A DNA stretch of 64,000 nt from Chitinophaga terrae (ex Kim and Jung 2007) (GTDB taxonomy: Bacteria > Bacteroidota > Bacteroidia > Chitinophagales > Chitinophagaceae): contig NZ_FNRL01000010.1 in NCBI RefSeq assembly GCF_900107795.1, forward strand, positions 151,030-215,029, in the 5' to 3' direction. Position 1 is the first letter of the stretch. Each line of letters opens with the position of its first letter. Below are positions 6,553-16,042 of this stretch, piece after piece. The notes beneath the pieces are model-generated. The model was not told the DNA's origin. It saw only the letters and a list, made by a program, of their open reading frames with translations, and did not search any database. The translations under genes were made by a program, and so were the position numbers.

Positions 6553-8043
6553 TTATTGGTTTAGGTTCGGATTATTCTGAATCTCGGATATCGGGATGGC
6601 AAACAGGTAGTAGTTACTGTAAGGGGTAAATGGTTTTCCATCCGGCTGCCGCAGCGTCAGATGGCCCTGCGCCGCTACCTCTATAAAGGAGCCATTGCCA
6701 CGGGGCACTGAAATAATGCTGTCTTCACCGGTGTACGACAAGAAAGGTTTACGCACTACGGTACCGCCTGTACGGATAATATCAGACAACGAGAAGCCTT
6801 CTCCCCAAAGCTCTTTTCTTCTTTCTACATAAATAGTGTCCAGTATTTTACCTCCACCCTGGTAAAGCGCCGCATTCCTCGCTGCTCTCAAAGTGTTTAG
6901 GGCTTCTGTGCTTTTACCGGTATTGCCTAATTGTGCATAGGCTTCTGCTTCGATCAGGTACATTTCTGCCGCCCGCATTAATACCAGATCGCCTACTAAA
7001 GCGCCGGGGTCACGGAAACGGAACTTCTTGTACCGCAGGTAACCTTCCTGGTCCGGCAAGGTATCCCAGTCGAACAGGCGGAAACGAACGTCTGAGCTGT
7101 CGAACAGGTCTTTGAAAAACGGATCTGCCATGAAGCTCTGGTAGTAAGATGCCGGGGTTGATACATCCAGGTAATGGAAATTATAGCTGGCATTGCTCTG
7201 GTTAGGCGTTTGGCCATGTCCCCAGATCCATTCGATGTTACTCAGGTCGTTGAATCCCTTATTATAATCATCTCCCGACATCAGGCTATAACCTTTACGG
7301 GCAGCCACTGCTGCGGAAACAGCATCGGTCCATTGACGATTATAAAGGTATGCCCTGGCCAATAAGCCGTTGGCAACGTTAACATCAATTTTCCATTTCT
7401 GGGAAGGATTTCTTTCATAACCCTGCAACAGGGGAATAGCCTGTTTAAGATCAGAGATCGCCTGGGCGTATACTTCCGCAACTGTTGCTTTTGGCTTGCC
7501 TTCGGAAGCCGGACCGGATGGCGTAGTATAGATAGGCACTGCTTTCTCGGTACCGGTGCGATTGAACTGGTACAAAGACGCCAGGCGTATATAGCAGTTA
7601 GCTCTCAGTGCAAGAGCCTGACCTTTTAACCGGGCTTTCTTTTCCGCATCGCCGGATGCCGCGTCTATCTTGGTTATGATATTATTGCAGTTGTCTATTA
7701 CTTTGTAAGAGATAGTCCAGAACGCATTTACCCTGTTCTTCGTGTTATCTACCATCTCCGTATAGGCGTAAGAGTCTCTCAGCCCATAAGAAGTGGTAAC
7801 GGCAACATCGCTTCCCATTGCGTCGCTGGTCAGGTCTATAGATTTATAGCCCGGAACGGCGTAGGTGAAGAATTCTTCAAACATATAGGACCAGGTACCG
7901 TTGAGCACTGTTTCAATATTATCTGCGGTATTGAAAACCTGGTCGTCGGGTACGGCGTTGGTAGGCTTGGTGTCCAGGAAGCTTTTGTTGCAGGCTGCCA
8001 GCACCAGTACTACTGCTATAGCGAGGAAAAAATGATTTTTCAT
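6553..8043 (-). CDS. SusD/RagB-family outer-membrane lipoprotein
   Basis: 496 aa. Lipoprotein signal peptide ending LVLAAC with Cys18, followed by NKSFLDTKPTNAVPDDQVF, the typical SusD opening. The TPR-rich body with RANCYIRLASLYQFNR and the MRAAEMYLIEAEAYAQLG motif near the C-terminus are diagnostic. SusD proteins lie on the cell surface as the lid of a SusC transporter and bind glycans or other oligomers. The gene follows its SusC partner by 12 bases. No polysaccharide-degrading enzymes accompany the pair, so the substrate cannot be inferred. Confidence 0.95.
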   Translation of the reverse strand: MKNHFFLAIAVVLVLAACNKSFLDTKPTNAVPDDQVFNTADNIETVLNGTWSYMFEEFFTYAVPGYKSIDLTSDAMGSDVAVTTSYGLRDSYAYTEMVDNTKNRVNAFWTISYKVIDNCNNIITKIDAASGDAEKKARLKGQALALRANCYIRLASLYQFNRTGTEKAVPIYTTPSGPASEGKPKATVAEVYAQAISDLKQAIPLLQGYERNPSQKWKIDVNVANGLLARAYLYNRQWTDAVSAAVAARKGYSLMSGDDYNKGFNDLSNIEWIWGHGQTPNQSNASYNFHYLDVSTPASYYQSFMADPFFKDLFDSSDVRFRLFDWDTLPDQEGYLRYKKFRFRDPGALVGDLVLMRAAEMYLIEAEAYAQLGNTGKSTEALNTLRAARNAALYQGGGKILDTIYVERRKELWGEGFSLSDIIRTGGTVVRKPFLSYTGEDSIISVPRGNGSFIEVAAQGHLTLRQPDGKPFTPYSNYYLFAIPISEIQNNPNLNQ

Positions 8044-8055
8044 GATCGTAATTTT

Positions 8056-11000
8056 TTAGAAACTCAGATTAATACCTGCAGAAATTGATTTAACAGCCGG
8101 GTAACGGTAATAGGTTGTTCCGCCTACTGACTGTTCAGGATCCATTCCTTTGTGCCCGTAAAAGGTCAGGAGGTTCTCTCCCTGCAAATAGACCATAATA
8201 TTATTGAGATGCGCTCTTTCCATCAGCGACTTTGGCAGGTTATAACTGAGGTTCAGTGTTTTTAACCTGGCATAGGTTGCATCGTAAAGGAAGCGGTCTG
8301 ATACCTGCGTCCAGTTTGTCTGGATGGTAGTCATCTTTGGTACATTCGCATTTTTGTTGTCCGGCGTCCAGCGGTCTAACATCTCTGTAGACATCGGGCG
8401 ACCTGCCGAGGTTCCGGTGCCTAACAGGAACAGGTAATCCTGGTCCAGTACTTTACCGCCTAAGCTGTATACAAACATGAACGACAGGGAGAAATTCTTA
8501 TAACTGAAGGTATTGGTAAGGCCTCCGTACAGATCTGGCAATGAAGACCCGCTGTAGTACTGAGATGCAGCGGCGTAGTTCCCTGTTGTACCTTTGGTGC
8601 CGTCGGCTTTATCGACGTACCAGAGCGGAAGCCCTGTTTCGCTGTCAACCCCTGCCCATTGGCGGATGTAGAAGTCGTAAATAGATTTGCCAACCATCAG
8701 TTTCTTGGTACCGCTGATGATCTCTTTCTGCGGCAGCTCAGTGATCTTGTTAACGTAGTGCGTCATGTTCAGATCAATACTCCAGCTGAAGTTCTTGTTG
8801 CGTACTGGAACTCCATGCAGGGTAACGTCTACGCCTGTATTTTTCAGGGCGCCTACGTTCTGATCTATGGAAGAATAACCAAGGGATGGGGCCAGCGGTT
8901 TGATGTAAAGCAGGTCTTTTGATTTACGGATGAAAAATTCTGCCGTACCGCCAAACCTGTTCTGCCACATACCCCAGTCGAGACCCAGGTTGAAGTTGAG
9001 GTTGGTTTCCCATTTCAGGTCGGGGTTATACAAATACCTGCGATAAGTACCGCCTTCACCCAGGTTGCTGTTTACATTCAGCAGCGGGTAATAATTGTAG
9101 TAAGCGTCTGTACCGAGGTTGTCGTTACCCTGCGCACCGTAGCTGGCCCTTAAAGTGAGCAGGTTTAACCAGCTGCTGTTCTTCAGCCAGTCTTCTTCCG
9201 AAAGTTTCCAGGAAGCGCCCAGCGACCAGAAGGTACCCCAACGGTGGCTTGGTGCAAAACGGGATGAACCATCCCGGCGTATGGAGGCAGATGCAAAGTA
9301 TTTACCCTGATAATCGTATTCTGCCCTTCCGAGGAAGCTCGACAGGGTATAAGTATCTGTATACCCTTGCAGGTCTTTGATCAGCGAAGCATCAGAAAAT
9401 TCTTCAAGCCCCGGCAGAGAGAAACCGGATTTGATCCCGTCTCCGAACGTTGTTTTGAATTTATATGCTTCCTGTCCGGCCAGGAGGTTAATATGATGTT
9501 TGTTATTGAAAGTCTCTTCGTATGTGAGGATGTTGTTAAACGTCCAGCTGAAAGTGCGTGTATTCACCCTTTCGACGGTACCGCCTACTTCGGCATCAAA
9601 ACCCAGCGTCGGGTTCGTATAGTCGTGGGTGAGGCGCGCGGTGTAGTCGGCGTTATAGCTGGATTTGAACTTCAGTCCTCTCCAGATGGTTGCTTCGCCA
9701 TATACACGGGCGGAGATGTCGTCTCTCAGCACGTTATGTTTATCGATCCCTGAAGTAGCTACCAGGTTGGTATTAGGATTTACAGCACTCGGACGATAGC
9801 TTCCAAAATCAAATATTTTGTTGCCGTTGGCGTCGAGTACCAGGTTGCCGCTCGGATCGCGCTGGTAGATAGGATAGAAATTGCTTATCAGACGTCCGTA
9901 ATTCACGTAGTTGTCGCTGCGGCTGTCTTCTGAAGGAGGAGCCTGTTGCTCGCTGTGTGCACCGGCTAATCCCAGGCCTACTTTCAACCATTTTTTAGCG
10001 TCGATATCCAGGTTGCTGCGAACGTTGTATCTTTTAAATCCAGATCCCAGGTAGATACCCTGGTCATCGAGGTAGCCGCCGGAGATAAAATACTTTGTTT
10101 TCTCGCTGGCGCCGCTGATGCTGAGATCCGCTTCTGTTCTGTGGCCGGTGCGTTGCATGGCTTCGTCCCAGTTATCGTCCCATAATGGTTTGGCCCCTGC
10201 AACCAGTTTTCCATCGGTACCTACAGGTTGCGGGAAAGCGCTGCCATAAGGATTGATGCCTAACCGGCGTACAAGGTTGCTGCTGGCCTGCGCTGCGGCA
10301 GTGGCGGCCGACAAACCATTCGTCAGCCCGGCGTTCCTGATCGCCTCCCAATACAATTCGAAATACTGGTCGGTACTTACCCGTTCATAGTCTTTCACCG
10401 CTCTTTTTGAGTAGCCCTGGCTAACGCGAACGTCTATAGTACTACCTAGTTTTTTACCTTTTTTGGTTGTAATGATGATGACCCCATTGGCGCCCCTGGA
10501 ACCGTAAAGCGCGCTGGAAGCAGCGTCTTTCAGCACGGAGATGGATTCAATATCGTACGGACTGATAGCGTTCAGGCTACCGCCATAAGGTACTCCATCT
10601 ACCACGTATAAAGGATCAGCGGAAGCGTTGATAGAACCAACCCCACGGATACGGATAGTGGCGTCGGATCCCGGTTGCCCGCTTACCGAAGTGCTTTGTA
10701 CACCGGCTGCTAAGCCCTGCAATGCTTTGGAAACACTGGAAACCTGCCGGTTCACCAGTTCCTCGCTTTTAATTTGCGATACCGAACCGGTGATCGTACT
10801 CTTTTTAGCAGTACCATAAGCCACTACTACCACTTCATCAATATCTTTACCACCTGACTTTAATGTAATGCTTAACGGAGATGCGCTGATAGGTACTTCC
10901 TGCGTTTGCATACCTATGAAACTAACTACCAGGGTAGTAGCGGCAGGATCGTTGACAACCAGCTTAAAGGTGCCATCAGCACCGCTAACGGTACCATTGG

Positions 11001-11142
11001 TTGTTCCTTTAACCACAACGGTTGCACCCGGAAGCGGCCCGTTATCGTTGGCTGAATAAACAGTACCCGTAACCGTTCTTGATTGTGCCAATACCGCTAC
11101 CGGGCTAAATAGCCATAATAAGAGGATTAAACGTTGTAACAT
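8056..11142 (-). CDS. SusC/RagA-family TonB-linked outer-membrane protein
   Basis: 1028 aa. Signal peptide 1-19, then a CarboxypepD_reg-like domain (about 22-105: VTGTVYSANDNGPLPGATV), the SusC signature DEVVVVAYGTAKKSTITGS, a TonB plug (about 115-235, with IRIRGVGSINASADPLYVVDG and ALYGSRGANGVIIITT), and a 22-strand barrel ending SAGINLSF with terminal Phe. It imports oligomers bound by its SusD partner, using TonB energy. It is the first gene of the operon; a promoter is predicted about 290 bases upstream. This complete protein is a useful reference for the split receptor at 42-49 kb. Confidence 0.96.
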   Translation of the reverse strand: MLQRLILLLWLFSPVAVLAQSRTVTGTVYSANDNGPLPGATVVVKGTTNGTVSGADGTFKLVVNDPAATTLVVSFIGMQTQEVPISASPLSITLKSGGKDIDEVVVVAYGTAKKSTITGSVSQIKSEELVNRQVSSVSKALQGLAAGVQSTSVSGQPGSDATIRIRGVGSINASADPLYVVDGVPYGGSLNAISPYDIESISVLKDAASSALYGSRGANGVIIITTKKGKKLGSTIDVRVSQGYSKRAVKDYERVSTDQYFELYWEAIRNAGLTNGLSAATAAAQASSNLVRRLGINPYGSAFPQPVGTDGKLVAGAKPLWDDNWDEAMQRTGHRTEADLSISGASEKTKYFISGGYLDDQGIYLGSGFKRYNVRSNLDIDAKKWLKVGLGLAGAHSEQQAPPSEDSRSDNYVNYGRLISNFYPIYQRDPSGNLVLDANGNKIFDFGSYRPSAVNPNTNLVATSGIDKHNVLRDDISARVYGEATIWRGLKFKSSYNADYTARLTHDYTNPTLGFDAEVGGTVERVNTRTFSWTFNNILTYEETFNNKHHINLLAGQEAYKFKTTFGDGIKSGFSLPGLEEFSDASLIKDLQGYTDTYTLSSFLGRAEYDYQGKYFASASIRRDGSSRFAPSHRWGTFWSLGASWKLSEEDWLKNSSWLNLLTLRASYGAQGNDNLGTDAYYNYYPLLNVNSNLGEGGTYRRYLYNPDLKWETNLNFNLGLDWGMWQNRFGGTAEFFIRKSKDLLYIKPLAPSLGYSSIDQNVGALKNTGVDVTLHGVPVRNKNFSWSIDLNMTHYVNKITELPQKEIISGTKKLMVGKSIYDFYIRQWAGVDSETGLPLWYVDKADGTKGTTGNYAAASQYYSGSSLPDLYGGLTNTFSYKNFSLSFMFVYSLGGKVLDQDYLFLLGTGTSAGRPMSTEMLDRWTPDNKNANVPKMTTIQTNWTQVSDRFLYDATYARLKTLNLSYNLPKSLMERAHLNNIMVYLQGENLLTFYGHKGMDPEQSVGGTTYYRYPAVKSISAGINLSF

Positions 11143-11400
11143 AAATGTTTGTTGAGTGTGACATATTGGTTTTTCGAGGCAATACTATTTCTGCCCGTTC
11201 TTTCAACAGGCGGTGTTGCTTTGATCCCATTTGTTATTGAAACCGGAACAGGCGAAGTTTCCGAAACATACTACGAACCAGATATTGGGGAAACTATCTG
11301 CCTTGCTAAATGCTGTTAGCTACAACAGCAGATATTGTTCATAAATGATGGTTGGGTCAATTTTTCCATAAGCTTCTATTTGTTGTTTCCTTTTTACTCT

Positions 11401-11456
11401 ATTAGTTCTATAGACTAATGGGATGCAAAGCTATACGCTTTGGATATTAAAAACAA
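11401..11456 (-). promoter_or_regulatory. Predicted susC promoter and near-palindrome
   Basis: On the minus strand TTG (11456-11454), 20 bases, then TAGCTTTG (11433-11426) matches the Bacteroidota consensus. Just after the predicted start, ATTAGT (11401-11406) and ACTAAT (11414-11419) form a 6-bp inverted repeat. The implied leader of about 275 bases (11143-11420) is untranslated; no gene is seen in it. Confidence 0.6.
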
Positions 11457-11500
11457 AATAATTGTTAAAAAAGTTGAAAAACTCATCCGGCTGAAAAATC

Positions 11501-11525
11501 AAAAAGCCGGACAGGCCGGCTTTTC
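11501..11525 (-). terminator. Terminator of antiporter gene
   Basis: Arms AAAAGCCGG and CCGGCTTTT around a five-base loop, followed on the minus strand by TTTTGATTTTT, about 30 bases past the stop at 11554. Confidence 0.75.
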
Positions 11526-11553
11526 CAGGAATAAAAATGTGATGAACGGATAC

Positions 11554-13269
11554 CTAACCATGGTGCATCAGCAGTACGATGATCACCCCGGAGGTAGTTA
11601 ATGTTATGTTAGCCACGGCATAAGCAACAGTATAGCCTAAAGCAGGCACTTTGCTATTGATCGCATCCTGCACTGCCAGCAAAGGGGCCGACTCATCATG
11701 CGCGCCCGCACAGGCGCCCAACCCGATGGCCGGGTGAAATTTAAATACATACTTCGACAGGAACAATGCCAGCACCATAGGTGAAAGGCTTAATACAACC
11801 CCTGCCAGGAACAAGGTAAGTCCTTCTGTTTTCAATCCCTGCAAAAATCCTTCACTTGCCGTTAGTCCAACAATCGCAATAAAAATATGCAGCCCTAACT
11901 TGGTGAGCACCCACTGCGAGGCAGGCGGAATATACCCGAAACGGGGATAAGCCCCTCTCAGCCATCCGAAGAAGAGTCCTGCGATCAAAGCGCCGCCGCT
12001 TGTACTCAACTCTACCGGCACATTTCCTATACTCACGCTCAGGCTACCAACCAGCGTTCCGATCACTATACCTAATGAGAGGTAAATGATATCTGTTTCC
12101 ATTCCCCCGCTTTCTTTATATCCCAATACATTCACCGCTTTTTGCAATTCTTCCTGTATGCCTACCAATTCAACCACATCTCCCTTTCTTAATACTGTTC
12201 CTCCATTGATGGGCATTTCTATCCCTGAGCGGGTTAATTTACGCATACTGATGCCGTGAAATTCCGGGTGCTTCATAAAAGACCTCAACGGTTTGTTCCA
12301 TGCCGCTTTGTTGGAGATGATCACACTTACGGTTTGTACAGGGAAGTTTAGTAGCTCGGCATCCGCTACTTCTTTGCCTAATAACGACTCAGTTGCAATA
12401 GCCGCAGAACGCTGTCCTCCTACTGCAATAATATCTCCCGGCTTCACAATGTAATCCCTGTCTGCCTCTTTCACCTTCCCTTCATTTCTAACCCGCAGGA
12501 TGTATAGTCCACGCTTTTTTTCATGGAATATCTGCTCGATCTCTCCTACCGATCTGCCATTGCTTCCTGTCAGCTCCGTACTTACCAGGTAAGCCCTGAA
12601 CGCTACATGATCATAGGCGTTAGTGATGTTCTCCTCTCCTTCCGCCGCAGGATCTGTAACCTTTGCTTCCAGCTCTCTCGTTTCAGCTATCAGCTTCTCC
12701 CGGCTTCCCGACATAAACCAGGGCCCGACCACCGACAGGAACCAGCTGGTACCGGCTGTTCCGAATATATACGTTACTGCATAAGCTACAGGTATCTGGT
12801 TAATGAGGGTGTTTTTTTCGTCGTCACTCAACTTCAATTCATTGATGGTGTTAGACGCTACGCCGATAATAGCAGAACAGGTGTTGGCGCCCGACATCAA
12901 TCCTGCCGTGGTACCCGTTTCCAAATGAAGCAACGACGAAATGCCCCAGCACATAAGCAAACTGCTGCAACAAACAATAAAGGAGAACAGGGCAATCGGC
13001 AATCCATCTTTTTTCAACCCTGCAAAAAACTGTGGTCCTATACCATAACCTGTACAGAAAAGGAAGAATAAGAAGAAGATAGATTTGGTTTCGCCGGGAA
13101 TATCGATATGCCAGCTGCCAATAAGAATGCCTACTAACAGCACTCCTGTAACAGTACCCAGTGTAAAGCCTTTGATACGGAGCTTGCCGGCGGCGAATCC
13201 TAGCAGGAGGGTTAGCATTACAGCTATTTCAGGGAATTTACGCAGTGTTTCCAGTAACCAGGGAAGCAT
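11554..13269 (-). CDS. AspT/YidE-type transporter (aspartate:alanine antiporter family)
   Basis: 571 aa, the usual length for the AAE family. Two membrane halves of about five helices each (10-195 and 395-570) flank a cytosolic part with two TrkA_C (RCK_C) domains: about 215-290 (VGEIEQIFHEKKRGLYILRV) and about 300-385 (LRKGDVVELVGIQEEL). Conserved half-motifs include GANTCSAIIGVASN in the first half and GACAGAHDESAPLLAV in the second, the internal repeat typical of the family. AspT exchanges aspartate for alanine, while relatives have unknown substrates, so the substrate here is open. The gene stands alone between terminators. Confidence 0.88.
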   Translation of the reverse strand: MLPWLLETLRKFPEIAVMLTLLLGFAAGKLRIKGFTLGTVTGVLLVGILIGSWHIDIPGETKSIFFLFFLFCTGYGIGPQFFAGLKKDGLPIALFSFIVCCSSLLMCWGISSLLHLETGTTAGLMSGANTCSAIIGVASNTINELKLSDDEKNTLINQIPVAYAVTYIFGTAGTSWFLSVVGPWFMSGSREKLIAETRELEAKVTDPAAEGEENITNAYDHVAFRAYLVSTELTGSNGRSVGEIEQIFHEKKRGLYILRVRNEGKVKEADRDYIVKPGDIIAVGGQRSAAIATESLLGKEVADAELLNFPVQTVSVIISNKAAWNKPLRSFMKHPEFHGISMRKLTRSGIEMPINGGTVLRKGDVVELVGIQEELQKAVNVLGYKESGGMETDIIYLSLGIVIGTLVGSLSVSIGNVPVELSTSGGALIAGLFFGWLRGAYPRFGYIPPASQWVLTKLGLHIFIAIVGLTASEGFLQGLKTEGLTLFLAGVVLSLSPMVLALFLSKYVFKFHPAIGLGACAGAHDESAPLLAVQDAINSKVPALGYTVAYAVANITLTTSGVIIVLLMHHG

Positions 13270-13470
13270 AAACGAAGATTGATGTTTGCGTTTATATTAC
13301 AACCGAGTTGCCGGATTGGTTCGCTTTCCGGGAGCAGCGAGGAGGATATTAAAGAAAAAGAGTGATGGATTGAACTGGGATGTGATGCGGGTAGTCACAA
13401 CGACATTCTCCATTTTATTATTGCTTGCATGAAAGATTGCAGGATCACCGAAGATGTTTTTCCAGCCAAT

Positions 13471-13503
13471 AAAAAAGGTACCGTGGAAGCCCACAGTACC
13501 CTA
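13471..13503 (-). terminator. Terminator of XusABC-like operon
   Basis: On the minus strand GGTACTGTGG pairs with CCACGGTACC (one mismatch) and is followed by TTTTTTATT. It lies about 20 bases past the stop of the PepSY gene. Nothing gene-like is seen in 13270-13470. Confidence 0.8.
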
Positions 13504-13521
13504 AAATCACGATTGATGGCA

Positions 13522-14751
13522 TTACAATGTACTTACTGCCGCTTTCCGCACAGGGGCAGCCGGTTTTTTCTTTTTCCTGCCTTTACCCCACCAGATAATA
13601 AACCCTGTAACCGGCAGTGTAGCGCCTATCAGGCTGGCGAAGAAAGCCAGGAATTTGCCGGGAAGACCCAGTATGCTTCCCACGTGTATATCGTAGTTCA
13701 TGCGGCGCAATTTGCCCGCAAAATCAGCTTCCGCATAGTCCTGCTCATAAAGCCTGTTGCCCTTCAATCGCTCAAGAGTATGCTGATCGAATGCATAGCG
13801 CTTGTTATTATAATATTGCCCTTTGGAAGGATAAGCAATGATGCTGATGCCGGATTTTGGTTTGGCCGTATCCGGGAACGCCACGTAAAACCCCGATGCT
13901 GCCGGGTTTTCGCTGATCACTTTTTGCCAGCTGATATCCACTTTCTGCCCCATACTGCCTAACTGGTGTTTGCCCAGTTGTGTAGAGTCGGACATTGTTT
14001 CCTTGTAAGGAGGCAGGGTATTGCCGCCGGAAGTAGCCCAATACAGGCCTTTGCTCCACCATTCGATCCCATACACCATACCTGTTACCGCAATGGCGAA
14101 AAGCAGCAACAGCGCATAAAACCCAACTACGTTGTGCAGGTCGTAGTTCACCCGTTTAGCGCTCCCATTCCATTTAATGCTGAAACTCTGCTTCCGGGTT
14201 GCCTTCGTCCACTTCTTCGGCCACCACAACACCAACCCGCTGACCAGGGTAATAACAAATACCAAAGTGCTGTAATTGATAATAGGACGACCTATCTTGA
14301 AAGGCAACCAGAGGAAACGGTGCCCGTTCAGTATCCAGCGGAAAAAGCTCACCTCTCCTTCCTTGCGGTTGATCTTTTTGATCACTTCTCCCGTATAAGG
14401 GTTCAGTTTCAGGGTAGAGCCGCCCCTGCGCCCTCCTATATTGGCTTCGATCGCTCTCCCTTCTCTATACATCGCATACCCAACCTGCTTGCCGGGGTAT
14501 TCTTTACCCGCGATCTCCAGGATCTTTGAAGGAGGGATCAGCGCCCGCTGCTGTACAGGAATATTACTTTCCGGCTCCAGCCAGGCGGTGATCTCCTCGT
14601 TAAAAACGTAGATGCAACCCGTTATGCAAATGATCACTACAATAATACCTGACACTAAGCCCAGCCACAGATGCAGCCAGGCCGAGATACGGTAAAACAG
14701 TGAACGGGAACCTGCCTTCTTCGATGCCGGGTGTTTTGACTTGGCATTCAT
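13522..14751 (-). CDS. PepSY domain inner-membrane protein (XusC-like)
   Basis: 409 aa with four predicted membrane helices: about 25-50 (WLHLWLGLVSGIIVVIICITG), 170-190, 220-245 and 365-390. Periplasmic PepSY-like segments lie between them, with conserved HLWLGL and HDIHVGS-type His residues (NYDIHVGSILGLPGK). PepSY-associated proteins in iron operons probably reduce or release siderophore-bound iron at the inner membrane. It is the last gene of a three-gene operon behind the DUF4374 lipoprotein (22-base gap), the order seen in the Bacteroides xenosiderophore locus xusABC. Assignment by layout and domain; substrate is inferred. Confidence 0.88.
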   Translation of the reverse strand: MNAKSKHPASKKAGSRSLFYRISAWLHLWLGLVSGIIVVIICITGCIYVFNEEITAWLEPESNIPVQQRALIPPSKILEIAGKEYPGKQVGYAMYREGRAIEANIGGRRGGSTLKLNPYTGEVIKKINRKEGEVSFFRWILNGHRFLWLPFKIGRPIINYSTLVFVITLVSGLVLWWPKKWTKATRKQSFSIKWNGSAKRVNYDLHNVVGFYALLLLFAIAVTGMVYGIEWWSKGLYWATSGGNTLPPYKETMSDSTQLGKHQLGSMGQKVDISWQKVISENPAASGFYVAFPDTAKPKSGISIIAYPSKGQYYNNKRYAFDQHTLERLKGNRLYEQDYAEADFAGKLRRMNYDIHVGSILGLPGKFLAFFASLIGATLPVTGFIIWWGKGRKKKKPAAPVRKAAVSTL

Positions 14752-14773
14752 TTTCTTGCTGTTTAAACTGGTA

Positions 14774-16018
14774 TTAATAATCCACTTTGGTGATAGCGGT
14801 GATCTTGCCGCCTTCTACTGTTAATCCTTTTGTTGCAGTTGCCGTAGCAATATCAATGGCGTATACCCAGCTTCCTGTGGAAGTGTTCAATCCTATGAAA
14901 CCGGTATTACCATCTTCAGATATCGTGTTATTGTTATAAGGAGCAGTAATTGAGAGTATCTCATCCGGCATTCCCTTGATCCAGGCGAAAGATTGGGTTT
15001 CCACATCTACCAGGGCCATTTTGCGCGTTGCAGGGAAGGCATTGGGCTCACCGTACATAGCCAGCAGGAATTTGCTGCCGGTCAGGTAAGTTTGTGCGGC
15101 AATATGATAACCGCCCGACTTTTCCTGTACATTGAAGAAATAACTCTTATCAAATTCCGTGGTTCCTTTCAGTATCCTTACCATGGCAGAAGGATTCTTA
15201 GAAATATACTTGCTGCTGTTGGTTGCAGCGGCCGGCGAATACCCGTAGATATCCCCGTTATCGGTCACCGCAAGTCCATTGTTGAAATACGCGCCCAGGT
15301 AACTGGTACGGTTATCCCTGATCACTTTCTCCAGCTTCAGTCCCGGGTAGGATAATACGGCAATCCATGTACTATCAGGGTACACGGTGCCAAAAGCATC
15401 GCTGCAGCAACCTTTGATGCTCATATAGGGGGCAAATACTTTATCGCCTACCTGGGTTGCCCAGGTGAAGTGGGCGCGTTCGCCGTTTGCCGCCAGCTTC
15501 ACGATGTTGATGCTATCGCTGCCTGCTATGCGGGATTTCAGCGCGTCTATACGGTAAAGGTTACACGTTTCTGTTCCGCTTCTCGGCACTTTCATCAGCA
15601 GCAATTCGTCGTTCACCTTAGTGAATACCTGTACCGTCTCTGTCTGGAAATCTGTTGTTTTCACCAGTTTGCCGGATGCGTTCATCCGGTAGGTGGTTAC
15701 GGCGCCGGGATTACCCTGGCCATACAACAGGCTGAAAAACCTGCCTTTATGCGTAAGGTAATACCTGTAAGAGCCATCCTGCTCAATACCATTGCCCGCA
15801 GTGGTAATGCTTCCCCTGTCCAGGTAGTCGGAAGTCAGCAGGATATCGGCTATCCCCGTGGTTCCGATAGGCGTAACCGTAATAACATATTTATGCAAAC
15901 CCATAGAAGGGAACTCTGTAAAATCGTTGGTTTCTATCGCATCTTCCTTATCGCAGGAGGCGCCGAATATTGCTAAAGCGCCTGCCAGGAATAAAATCTT
16001 TCTGAATTTTTTCATCAC
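14774..16018 (-). CDS. DUF4374 lipoprotein (XusB-like)
   Basis: 414 aa. Lipoprotein signal peptide ending FGASC with Cys22, so surface or periplasmic. The body is a run of beta-rich repeats (YVITVTPIGTTGIADILL, YYLTHKGRFFSLLYGQG, IYGYSPAA) that fits the propeller of DUF4374. In Bacteroides thetaiotaomicron the equivalent XusB is a surface lipoprotein that binds ferric enterobactin and serves the TonB receptor. Here it sits between the receptor (24-base gap) and the PepSY protein. Role in capturing ferric siderophore is inferred from this match. Confidence 0.88.
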   Translation of the reverse strand: MMKKFRKILFLAGALAIFGASCDKEDAIETNDFTEFPSMGLHKYVITVTPIGTTGIADILLTSDYLDRGSITTAGNGIEQDGSYRYYLTHKGRFFSLLYGQGNPGAVTTYRMNASGKLVKTTDFQTETVQVFTKVNDELLLMKVPRSGTETCNLYRIDALKSRIAGSDSINIVKLAANGERAHFTWATQVGDKVFAPYMSIKGCCSDAFGTVYPDSTWIAVLSYPGLKLEKVIRDNRTSYLGAYFNNGLAVTDNGDIYGYSPAAATNSSKYISKNPSAMVRILKGTTEFDKSYFFNVQEKSGGYHIAAQTYLTGSKFLLAMYGEPNAFPATRKMALVDVETQSFAWIKGMPDEILSITAPYNNNTISEDGNTGFIGLNTSTGSWVYAIDIATATATKGLTVEGGKITAITKVDY

Positions 16019-16042
16019 AATCCTTATTGAAATTTGATAAAC

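Noticed and set aside
11143..11420. Long untranslated leader of susC considered as a riboswitch
   Set aside because: No known aptamer core was seen; only a short inverted repeat at the predicted start and no conserved box found by eye.
12523..13071. Long plus-strand open frame of 182 codons
   Set aside because: Antisense to the antiporter gene, with no family match, no promoter and skewed composition; a shadow frame.
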